Source: an uncultured Prevotellaceae bacterium (GTDB lineage Bacteria; Bacteroidota; Bacteroidia; Bacteroidales; Bacteroidaceae). Taken from it: a DNA stretch of 38,567 bases. The stretch covers positions 1 to 38,567 of the forward strand of contig CACYNE010000024.1 of the NCBI GenBank assembly GCA_902775605.1, in the 5' to 3' direction. A model generated the notes under the pieces. It saw only the letters and a program-made list of their open reading frames with translations. It was not told the origin of the DNA and did no database searches. This document shows, one piece after another, positions 1 to 7,013 of the stretch. The translations under genes were made by a program, and so were the position numbers. The stretch's first letter is position 1. Each line of letters opens with the position of its first letter.

Positions 1-1
1 G

Positions 2-229
2 AAGGACGAGCTGGCCGACACCGCCATCCAGATTACCTGCATCGACCGAAAGGGCGAAGTGGTGAAGCGCGTGACCTCAGTAAGCGGCGAGGTGGAGGAT
101 CCTGAGCAGGAGAACCAGAACGGCGGTTCTACGGAGAACGGCGGCACCACGGGTGGTAACAACGGAGGCACTACCGGAGGCGGCAACGACAACCCCGGCG
201 GCGGAGACCCCGAGGATCCTGAGAACTGA
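2..229 (+). CDS. C-terminal end of a probable HU-like DNA-binding protein (partial)
   Basis: Only the last 75 codons are in the window. The visible part begins KDELADTAIQITCIDRKGEV and then becomes a low-complexity tail rich in Gly, Asn, Thr and acidic residues before the TGA. I see no catalytic motif. The assignment rests on context: in Bacteroidetes, HU/IHF-like proteins with Gly-rich tails often sit directly upstream of a smalltalk gene, which is the case here. The tail itself could belong to another protein with a disordered C-terminus. The reading frame is open from the window edge and its composition is clearly coding. Function is therefore inferred from the neighbour, not from a recognised domain. 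Confidence 0.55.
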   Translation, partial: KDELADTAIQITCIDRKGEVVKRVTSVSGEVEDPEQENQNGGSTENGGTTGGNNGGTTGGGNDNPGGGDPEDPEN

Positions 230-235
230 TTAAAA

Positions 236-284
236 GGGTCGCTACGCTCCGCTCGGCCTAAGAACGAGCGGAGCTACACGACCC
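236..284. repeat. Long imperfect hairpin between the HU-like gene and smalltalk
   Basis: The arms share GGGTCG/CGACCC at the base and GCTCCGCTCG/CGAGCGGAGC near the loop, separated by a four-base mismatched block. The loop is about nine bases. No T-run follows, so it does not look like a normal intrinsic terminator. It may be a REP-like palindrome, an mRNA-stabilising stem or a partial attenuator. Confidence 0.6.
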
Positions 285-310
285 AATAGAGTTAGGAATT
301 AAGAGTTAAG

Positions 311-319
311 AAAGGAGGT
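311..319 (+). promoter_or_regulatory. Strong Shine-Dalgarno sequence of the smalltalk gene
   Basis: AAAGGAGGT lies five bases before the ATG. It is a near-perfect match to the 16S 3' end. The other gene starts in this window lack such a site, in keeping with the weak use of Shine-Dalgarno pairing known for Bacteroidetes, so its presence here is unusual and fixes the start codon. Confidence 0.8.
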
Positions 320-324
320 ATATT

Positions 325-432
325 ATGAAGAAAGAAAGTTGGAAGACAGTGATTCAGATTGTGGTGAGCGTGCTCAGCGCCATCCTCACCACACTGACCA
401 CCACGAGCTGCATGGGGCATGGGCCTTTCTAA
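325..432 (+). CDS. Smalltalk family small protein
   Basis: This 35-residue protein has a short basic start (MKKESWK), a hydrophobic stretch of roughly 20 residues (about 8-27), then TTSCMGHGPF. Length, the K-E-S/T-W-K start and the TSCM end fit the Bacteroidetes 'smalltalk' family. These are tiny proteins of unknown role usually encoded next to an HU-like gene and often near a cell wall amidase. The hydrophobic part suggests membrane association; the Ser-Cys near the end might resemble a lipobox, but only a few residues follow it, so I do not call it a lipoprotein. No amidase gene follows here; the next gene is convergent. It was too short for ordinary ORF calling. Confidence 0.85.
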   Translation: MKKESWKTVIQIVVSVLSAILTTLTTTSCMGHGPF

Positions 433-450
433 GTCATCCCCTAAAAAGAG

Positions 451-486
451 AAGAGGATGCGCCAAATGAAGTGCATCCTCTTTTGT
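451..486. terminator. Terminator between smalltalk and the MFS gene
   Basis: A perfect ten-base stem (AAGAGGATGC with GCATCCTCTT) encloses a 12-base loop. T's end the stem on the + strand and A's precede it, so it can act in both directions for the two convergent genes. Confidence 0.85.
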
Positions 487-501
487 TATATCAATATTAG
501 T

Positions 502-1914
502 TTATTCAACAGAGATTGGCTTGTACTTTGGTACCAAGCTCTTCATAATAAACCAACCGATGAGGTAAGCTACAGCACAAATACTGAACACCACCATATA
601 GGCAGCAGGCTTGCCCTCAAAGCTAAAGAACGAGAACATCTCACCCTTGCCGTCGGCCCAAGTGAAGAAGGCGCCAGAGCCCTTGTTGATGGCAAATGAA
701 GCCAGACCACCTGCCATCGTGCCTATGCCAGTAATAGTACCAATCGTTGACTTGGGGAACATATCACCAATAGTAGAATAGAGGTTGGCACTCCATGCCT
801 GGTGTCCTGCCCCCAGGAAACCGATCAGAATGGCTGGCCACCAAGCACTATAGGCGCCCAGAGGCTGTGCCAACAGGCCCAACAGCGGGAAGCAGGCAAA
901 GATAAACATGGCACGCATACGACCCAAATAGGGATTCATGCCACGGCTCTCGACAAAGTACTTAGGCAGGTATCCGCCCCCAATGCTCACCACCGTCACG
1001 ATAGCATAGAGGGTGAAGATGAGCAAGATACCCATGGGCGAATCGCTGGTGTAATGATATACATCGCTGAAATAGGCCGGCGCCCAGAACAGGAAGAACC
1101 ACCACACACCATCGGTCATAAACTTACCCACAATAAACGACCACGTCTGCTTGTATTTGAAACACTGCCAGAAAGGAATCGTCTTCTCTTCCTTGACATT
1201 CTCACGATCTTGCACCTCGGCAATGTCGCTGTCCTGCTCGATATAGTTCAACTCAGCCTGGTTCACACGCTTGTTACGAGCGGGTTTGTCGTAGAGCCAA
1301 GCCCACAGACCCATCCAGAAGAAACCCAGTACACCGATGATGATGAAGGCCATCTCCCAACCCCAGGCGCGAGCCAGAAGAGGAATGGTGGCAGGAGCGG
1401 CAAGCGCACCTACAGAGGCACCACTATTAAATATAGATGTTGCGAAAGCACGGTCCTTCTTTGGGAAGTACTCTGCCGTTACCTTAATGGCAGCAGGAAA
1501 GTTACCTGCCTCACCCACAGCCAGAATCATACGACAAGCCAGGAACAGATACACAGAGATGGTGGTCAGAGCCACGATACTACCGCCAGCCAGTCCAATG
1601 GCACCCCATCCGCAGGCGGCATGCATACATGCACCCACGCTCCATACGAAGATAGCGATGAGATAACCCTTCTTTGTGCCCATCCAGTCAATAAACTTAC
1701 CTGCAAAGAGGTTAGCCACTGCATAGAACACTGAGAACAGACCCGTAATAGTACCATAATCATCGTCTGTCCAATGGAAATCGGGCGCGATGAAGTCTTT
1801 CCACGTCAAGCTCAGCACCTGACGGTCCATGTAGTTAATGGTAGTTGCAAGGAAAAGCAGTCCGCAGATGACCCAGCGGAAGTTGCTCATTTTGGTTGTT
1901 TTGATAGATGCCAT
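502..1914 (-). CDS. MFS transporter, hexuronate (ExuT-like) type
   Basis: This 470-residue protein has about twelve hydrophobic segments. The early sequence INYMDRQVLS matches the first helix and loop of the anion:cation symporter branch of MFS, which includes hexuronate transporters such as ExuT. A central hydrophilic loop around residues 220-245 separates the two six-helix halves. Such proteins bring glucuronate, galacturonate or other organic anions through the inner membrane with protons. It is the last gene of a leftward cluster, 49 bp after the KduI gene, which supports a uronate or deoxy-ketouronate substrate. The exact substrate cannot be read from the sequence. A strong terminator lies just beyond its stop codon. 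Confidence 0.88.
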   Translation of the reverse strand: MASIKTTKMSNFRWVICGLLFLATTINYMDRQVLSLTWKDFIAPDFHWTDDDYGTITGLFSVFYAVANLFAGKFIDWMGTKKGYLIAIFVWSVGACMHAACGWGAIGLAGGSIVALTTISVYLFLACRMILAVGEAGNFPAAIKVTAEYFPKKDRAFATSIFNSGASVGALAAPATIPLLARAWGWEMAFIIIGVLGFFWMGLWAWLYDKPARNKRVNQAELNYIEQDSDIAEVQDRENVKEEKTIPFWQCFKYKQTWSFIVGKFMTDGVWWFFLFWAPAYFSDVYHYTSDSPMGILLIFTLYAIVTVVSIGGGYLPKYFVESRGMNPYLGRMRAMFIFACFPLLGLLAQPLGAYSAWWPAILIGFLGAGHQAWSANLYSTIGDMFPKSTIGTITGIGTMAGGLASFAINKGSGAFFTWADGKGEMFSFFSFEGKPAAYMVVFSICAVAYLIGWFIMKSLVPKYKPISVE

Positions 1915-1963
1915 TTCTTAATTTTGAGTTTTTTCGTTATTGCGTTATTATTGTCTTTCAGTA

Positions 1964-2938
1964 TTACTTGATATCGATGACTGGGATATTGTCTTTATCG
2001 TTGTAATACAGGTTTTCACCAGCCATACCCCAGATAAAGGTGTAGTAATAAGTACCGGCAGCCGCATGCATGCTCCACTCAGGACTCATGATAGCCTGTT
2101 CGTTGTGCAGCCACACCACACGACTCTCCTCGGGCTGTCCCATGATATGAGCAATGGTCTGGTCCTGAGGCAGATTAAAGTAGTAGTAAGCTTCAATACG
2201 GCGACCATGCGTGTGAGGCGGCATCGTGTTCCATGCTGCACCAGGGTTTAACTGCGTCAAACCGAGTTGCAGTTGGCAGGGGCCTTCCTCCAGCACATCG
2301 TTGACGATAAGCTTATATACCGTGCGATTGTTGCACTCTTCCAACGAACCTACGGGTCCCCAAACGGCAGCCTTCAACGAACCTTTTCGGCCGTCAAGGG
2401 TAATCCACTGCGTCTTGTAGTGCTGATGAGCGGTAGCTGAATTCAGATAGAACTTGGCAGGCTTCTTCGCATCCTTCGAGCGGAAGAGCACCTCTTTATT
2501 CACGTCCTTGTCCTTGCCGATATGTCCGCGACCGATATATAATGCCTCCTTCGGCGACAAAGCATACTCCTTACCATCGACAATGACCACGCCATCGCCC
2601 TCGCCACAATTCACCACGCCGAGTTCACGGTTATAGAGGAAATACTTTTCCTTTATCGTTGGATCCACATCAAGTCCCAGTTCCAGGAAATTCTCCAGTT
2701 TCAGGGTCTTCGTCACAGGCATAGCGCCACCAAAGATAAAACGATCGTAGTGCGAGTAGGTCAGGTGAATCTGGTCTGCCTCCATCACCTTTTCCATCAC
2801 AAAGCGCTCACGCAGCGTCTTCGTGTCATAGTGCTTCACGTCCTCAGGGTGGCAAGCCGTTTGGAACTGTACACTCTGCTGGGCATTAACACCCAAAACG
2901 CCCATCAACAGGGCCATACTCAAAATAGTTCTTTTCAT
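1964..2938 (-). CDS. kduI: 5-dehydro-4-deoxy-D-glucuronate isomerase with a signal peptide
   Basis: KduI interconverts 5-keto-4-deoxyuronate and 3-deoxy-D-glycero-2,5-hexodiulosonate, the product of pectin and other uronate lyases. The cupin zinc ligands are present as His242, His244, Glu249 (HTHGRRIE) and His291 (WSMHAAAG). [14 protein letters not shown] and FIWGMAGEN are also family-typical. The protein is 324 residues, longer than the usual roughly 280. The extra length includes an N-terminus [19 protein letters not shown] followed by QQ, which reads as a cleavable signal peptide with a V-N-A site, and an insert around residues 80-98. KduI is normally cytoplasmic, so export is unexpected. 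It starts 12 bp after the EIIC gene and lies upstream of the uronate-type MFS gene. Confidence 0.93.
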   Translation of the reverse strand: MKRTILSMALLMGVLGVNAQQSVQFQTACHPEDVKHYDTKTLRERFVMEKVMEADQIHLTYSHYDRFIFGGAMPVTKTLKLENFLELGLDVDPTIKEKYFLYNRELGVVNCGEGDGVVIVDGKEYALSPKEALYIGRGHIGKDKDVNKEVLFRSKDAKKPAKFYLNSATAHQHYKTQWITLDGRKGSLKAAVWGPVGSLEECNNRTVYKLIVNDVLEEGPCQLQLGLTQLNPGAAWNTMPPHTHGRRIEAYYYFNLPQDQTIAHIMGQPEESRVVWLHNEQAIMSPEWSMHAAAGTYYYTFIWGMAGENLYYNDKDNIPVIDIK

Positions 2939-2950
2939 ATCGGTTTTTGA

Positions 2951-4318
2951 TTATTGTTGTTCTTCTTTTACGATGCGCATGCGATTCCACACCACCATAG
3001 CGATGGTGATAAGGGTTAGTACGCCCATACCTATCCACTGTAGATATTTCACGCACGCATAGATAACATAGCCAAAGAGTGACGAGGCAAAGTCCATAGC
3101 ACCTGCTTGGAATCCGTCTGGAATCTGAGCGGCCTTGTCCTGCGTAGCCTCAAACACCGTGTTGGCAGCCAGCGTAAAGGCAGGTGCCATATCAGTAACG
3201 AAATAAAGACCGATGGTCACAGCTACCAAACCAACGATAAAGGTCTTCACCACGTTACCCTTGGTATAAGGCAGTACCATCACAAAGACATAGAACATGC
3301 CAGCCAGTGATGCCAGTGGTAGGAACTGATTACCCGTCTTCGACAGGGTGATAGCGAGAACCAGCGTCACGGGAATCAGGAGCAGCGACACCACCAGCGT
3401 GGTGGGATGACCGATAACGAGGGCTGGCGACATGCCGATATACACCTTCTTGCCTTTAAAACGTTTCTTCACCACTTCCTGCGTCTTTTCAGAGATAGGC
3501 TTCAGACCTTCAATGAAAAGTGATGTGATACGCGGAATGAGTTCCATCACGGCACCCATCGTCACACCCAGGAACAAAATCTTCTTGATGTCCAACTGAG
3601 CAGCCCATCCAATCAGTGCACCCACGATGACTCCCAGCACCAGCGGTTCGCCCAGCACACCGAACTTTTTCTTCAATCCCTCGGCATCAATGTCGAGTTT
3701 TGAGAAACCGGGGATGCGGTCCAACAACCAGTTGATGCCAATGGCAAACGCTGTAAAGCTCTGGCAGAACGGCTGAGGTATAGAGATGCCCTCCACATTA
3801 TCATAGTAGCTCTGAAAACGCTCGGCGGTGAGATCAGCCATCACCAGCGTCACGATATAACAAGAAATGGCAGCAAAATAGCCCCACAGCAAACTCTGAT
3901 CCATCACGAAATAGGCCACAGCACCGATGAAGGCAAAGTGCCAGTAGTTCCACAGGTCGATATTGACCGTACGTGTGCACTTCGTCACCAGCAGCAGAAA
4001 GTTAATACCCAGACAGATGGGAATAATCAGCGCACCCACAGCCGTGTTATAAGCCACGGCAGCAGCTGCCGGCCAACCCATGTCGAAGACGGCCAGGTCC
4101 AGATTGAAAATCTTTGAGATAGCGTCGAGCGGCGTATTGAAATTTGTGGTCAGCAGGGCTGTTACAATGCCCAGTCCCACGAAACCTACGCCCACATAGA
4201 GGCCACTCTTCAAAGCCTTGCCGAACTTCATGCCGATGCACAGGCCAATAATGGTAAAGAGAATCGGCATCATGACCGATGCTCCCAATTGAATGATGTA
4301 AGTGAATACTTGTTCCAT
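2951..4318 (-). CDS. Orphan PTS galactitol-type EIIC-like permease
   Basis: This very hydrophobic 455-residue protein resembles the EIIC component of the galactitol PTS family in sequence and length (GatC is about 450). Family-like stretches include the N-terminal LGASVMMPILFTIIGLCIG, GEPLVLGVIVGALIG and SPALVIGHPTTL. EIIC proteins form the sugar channel in the inner membrane and normally need EIIA and EIIB to phosphorylate the sugar. No IIA, IIB, HPr or EI gene is visible nearby, and Bacteroidetes generally lack a working PTS. It probably works as a non-phosphorylating permease. Its position between murF-alr (21 bp) and kduI (12 bp) suggests a uronate-derived or polyol substrate, but this is inference. 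Confidence 0.88.
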   Translation of the reverse strand: MEQVFTYIIQLGASVMMPILFTIIGLCIGMKFGKALKSGLYVGVGFVGLGIVTALLTTNFNTPLDAISKIFNLDLAVFDMGWPAAAAVAYNTAVGALIIPICLGINFLLLVTKCTRTVNIDLWNYWHFAFIGAVAYFVMDQSLLWGYFAAISCYIVTLVMADLTAERFQSYYDNVEGISIPQPFCQSFTAFAIGINWLLDRIPGFSKLDIDAEGLKKKFGVLGEPLVLGVIVGALIGWAAQLDIKKILFLGVTMGAVMELIPRITSLFIEGLKPISEKTQEVVKKRFKGKKVYIGMSPALVIGHPTTLVVSLLLIPVTLVLAITLSKTGNQFLPLASLAGMFYVFVMVLPYTKGNVVKTFIVGLVAVTIGLYFVTDMAPAFTLAANTVFEATQDKAAQIPDGFQAGAMDFASSLFGYVIYACVKYLQWIGMGVLTLITIAMVVWNRMRIVKEEQQ

Positions 4319-4339
4319 TTCTTGATATAGTTTTAGTGA

Positions 4340-6799
4340 TTAGTCTTGGTAGTACACGCGTTTCACGCGGTTGCTGACACTGGTGAGTACCTCATAGGGG
4401 ATGGTCTCCAACACATCACTCAGCACAGTAACGGGCAGGTTCTTGCCGAAAATCTCCACGCTGTCACCCTCCTTACAGGGGATGTCTGTCACATCAATCA
4501 GCGCCACATCCATGCAGATATTGCCCACATACTCCGCCTTCTGTCCATTCACCAGACAATAACAATGGCGGTTGCCCAGTTTTCTGTTCAGTCCGTCGGC
4601 ATAGCCAATAGGAATAGCAGCAATCACGCTGTCACGCTCCAGTTTACCCTTACGGCTGTAGCCAACGGTCTCCTCTTTGGGAACGTTACGTAGTTGCAGG
4701 ATGGTGGTCTTCAGCGTCGAAACAGTTGTCAGGATGCCGTTAGTGCGAGGATCCACGCCATAGAGTCCGATACCCAATCGACACATATCCATCTGACGCT
4801 CAGGGAAGTGCTCGATGCCAGCCGAGTTGTCCATGTGACGCAGAATCTTATGATTAAACGCTGCCTGAATCTTCTTGCTGCCCTCGTCAAACAGTTGGAA
4901 CTGCATAGCTGAGAAGTTATCAAAGTCATCGCTGTCCGAACCCACAAAGTGTGAGAACACAGAGCGAGGAATGATGGCTGCCTGATGCTTCAAGCGATCA
5001 ATCAACTCGTCAATATCCTTTCTGGGATCGAAGCCCAGGCGATGCATACCTGTATCGAGTTTCAGATGAACAGGCCAACCTGCGATACCTTCCTTACGGG
5101 CAGCCAGAATCAGGGCGTCCATCAGTCGGAAGCTATATACCTCAGGCTCCAAGTCATAGTCGAAGAGCGTCTTAAACGACGACATCTCAGGATTCATCAC
5201 GATGATATTCTGCGTGATACCTGCCTTGCGCAGCGTCACGCCCTCGTCGGCCACAGCCACCGCCAGATAGTCCACGCGGTGGTCCTGCAGGGTCTTGGCT
5301 ATTTCCACAGCACCAGCGCCATAGGCATCAGCCTTAATCATGCACACAATCTTGGTCTCGGGCTTCAGGAACGAGCGATAGTGATTCAGATTATCCACCA
5401 CAGCGTTGAGGTCCACCTCAAGAATGGTCTCGTGAACCTTCTGTTCCAGCAGTTCGCTGATGCGTTCGAAGCCAAACGGACGGGCACCCTTCAGGAGCAC
5501 AATTTCGTCATGCATATCCTTGAACACGCTGCTCTGCAAGAACTGGTCCACATCGGTGAAGAACCATTTCTGGCCTACAACAAACTGTGTTGCCTGCGAC
5601 GTTATCTCTGGTCCGATACCGATAAAACGATCTACGCCACGCTTCTGAATCAGATCCGACACCTCACGATAGAGCTCGGCAGGCGTCTCACCGCTCTGAT
5701 AGATATCACTCAGAATCAAGGTCTTGCATTTTCCAGACTGTTCCGGACGACGGTTCATAAAGTCAAGAGCAATGTCGAGCGAGTTGACATCACTGTTATA
5801 CGAGTCATTGATGAGTGTCAACCCACGCTGACCGTCCTTCACCTCCAGACGCATGGCAATGGGTTCCAGCTGCGACATGCGCTCAGCCACCTCGTCGGGT
5901 GTCAGTCCCAGATAGAGGGCCACCGTGGCGCAACTGATCGAGTTCTCGATACTGGCCTCATCGATGAAGGGAATCTCGTAACTGCCCTCCACACCTTTAT
6001 ATATATAGCTCACCTTGCGGCCTTCGGTCTTCACATACATTGGTGCCTTGTCACTGTAGCGCGACCAGCCAATGCGCTCGCCTTGATACTGTGAGCGACG
6101 CACACAGCGACTCACCGTATCGTCGTCTGAGGGATAGATGATTGCCTCAGTATCGCGGAAGAGTTGAAGTTTCTCCATACACTTCTCGTCCATGTTGCGG
6201 AAGTTCTCCTGATGAGCACTACCCAACGATGTCAGCACGCCGATGGTGGGCTGGATGATATCGTGCAGGGCCAGCATCTCGCCAGGTTCGCTGATACCCG
6301 CTTCAAGGAGAGCCACCTGCGTCTGCTCATTCATCAGCCACACACTCAGAGGCACACCAATCTGCGAGTTATAGCTCTTGGGCGAACGGATCACCTTCAT
6401 CGTGGGCATCAGGATCTGATAGAGCCATTCCTTGACCCACGTCTTACCGTTTGAGCCCGTGATACCCACCACAGGGATGTCGAACTCATCACGATGACGC
6501 TCAGCCAGTCGCTGCAGGGCAGCCAGTGGCGATGGCACCTTCAGGAAATTGGCATCAGGATAGGCCGTCTGATAGTCGGCAGGTTCCTGTTCCACCACAA
6601 ACGATCGTACACCACGACGATAGAGTTCATCAATAAATTTATGTCCGTCATTGCGCTTACTGCGCAAGGCAAAAAACAAAGTCTGCTCAGGAAAACATAG
6701 TGAGCGGCTGTCGGTGAGCAGCCAACCGATGGTTGTCTCCTGCTCTCCATAACGGCGTGCGCCAATCAGCGTCGCCACTTTCTCAATAGAATATGTCAT
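4340..6799 (-). CDS. murF-alr: Bifunctional MurF / alanine racemase
   Basis: This is an 819-residue fusion. Residues 1 to about 455 form UDP-N-acetylmuramoyl-tripeptide:D-Ala-D-Ala ligase, with the ATP loop GITGSNGKT at 112-120 and the NDSYNS motif near 331. Residues from about 457 form a PLP-dependent alanine racemase, with the PLP lysine Lys489 (MIKADAYGAG) and catalytic Tyr714 (VGYSR), followed by IPIGYADG. One chain thus makes D-alanine and adds the D-Ala-D-Ala dipeptide to the cytoplasmic peptidoglycan precursor; the D-Ala-D-Ala ligase that joins the two is separate. This fusion is known in Bacteroidetes. It is the first gene of a leftward cluster with a promoter just upstream, and no terminator separates it from the sugar genes that follow. 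Confidence 0.96.
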   Translation of the reverse strand: MTYSIEKVATLIGARRYGEQETTIGWLLTDSRSLCFPEQTLFFALRSKRNDGHKFIDELYRRGVRSFVVEQEPADYQTAYPDANFLKVPSPLAALQRLAERHRDEFDIPVVGITGSNGKTWVKEWLYQILMPTMKVIRSPKSYNSQIGVPLSVWLMNEQTQVALLEAGISEPGEMLALHDIIQPTIGVLTSLGSAHQENFRNMDEKCMEKLQLFRDTEAIIYPSDDDTVSRCVRRSQYQGERIGWSRYSDKAPMYVKTEGRKVSYIYKGVEGSYEIPFIDEASIENSISCATVALYLGLTPDEVAERMSQLEPIAMRLEVKDGQRGLTLINDSYNSDVNSLDIALDFMNRRPEQSGKCKTLILSDIYQSGETPAELYREVSDLIQKRGVDRFIGIGPEITSQATQFVVGQKWFFTDVDQFLQSSVFKDMHDEIVLLKGARPFGFERISELLEQKVHETILEVDLNAVVDNLNHYRSFLKPETKIVCMIKADAYGAGAVEIAKTLQDHRVDYLAVAVADEGVTLRKAGITQNIIVMNPEMSSFKTLFDYDLEPEVYSFRLMDALILAARKEGIAGWPVHLKLDTGMHRLGFDPRKDIDELIDRLKHQAAIIPRSVFSHFVGSDSDDFDNFSAMQFQLFDEGSKKIQAAFNHKILRHMDNSAGIEHFPERQMDMCRLGIGLYGVDPRTNGILTTVSTLKTTILQLRNVPKEETVGYSRKGKLERDSVIAAIPIGYADGLNRKLGNRHCYCLVNGQKAEYVGNICMDVALIDVTDIPCKEGDSVEIFGKNLPVTVLSDVLETIPYEVLTSVSNRVKRVYYQD

Positions 6800-6828
6800 C
6801 TGAATTCGTTTTTTTTTCTTTCAAGTTG

Positions 6829-6860
6829 CAAAGTTACGAATAAGTGAGATAAAAACCAAA
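6829..6860 (-). promoter_or_regulatory. Promoter of murF-alr cluster
   Basis: Reading leftward, TTTG is followed after 20 bp by TAACTTTG, the Bacteroidetes -33/-7 pattern. It lies about 30 bp before the murF-alr start, with a long T-run (A-run on the message strand) in the leader. Confidence 0.75.
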
Positions 6861-6948
6861 TATATTTTGATTTTTTCTGAGAGCCGCCTTAACCATTCTC
6901 TTTTGTATGTGAGAAAAAGCAAAAAGGTGAAAAGAATTCGAATGAATC

Positions 6949-6980
6949 TTTTGTATTTCGCTCACTTATTTGTACCTTTG
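6949..6980 (+). promoter_or_regulatory. Promoter of purL
   Basis: TTTTG and TACCTTTG are separated by 19 bp, matching the Bacteroidetes consensus. The purL start is 33 bp downstream. I see no clear PurR-type palindrome in the 214-bp divergent gap. Confidence 0.8.
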
Positions 6981-7013
6981 CAGCCAAATTCAAACTTTAG
7001 ATAATCAGGTAAT

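Noticed and set aside
802-1734. 310-codon open frame opposite the MFS gene
   Set aside because: It is a frame shadow of the transporter: His/Gln/Thr-rich composition, no domain and no start signal, whereas the leftward frame has clear MFS features.
4985-6094. 369-codon open frame opposite murF-alr
   Set aside because: The leftward protein has complete MurF and Alr active sites; the opposite frame has shadow composition only.
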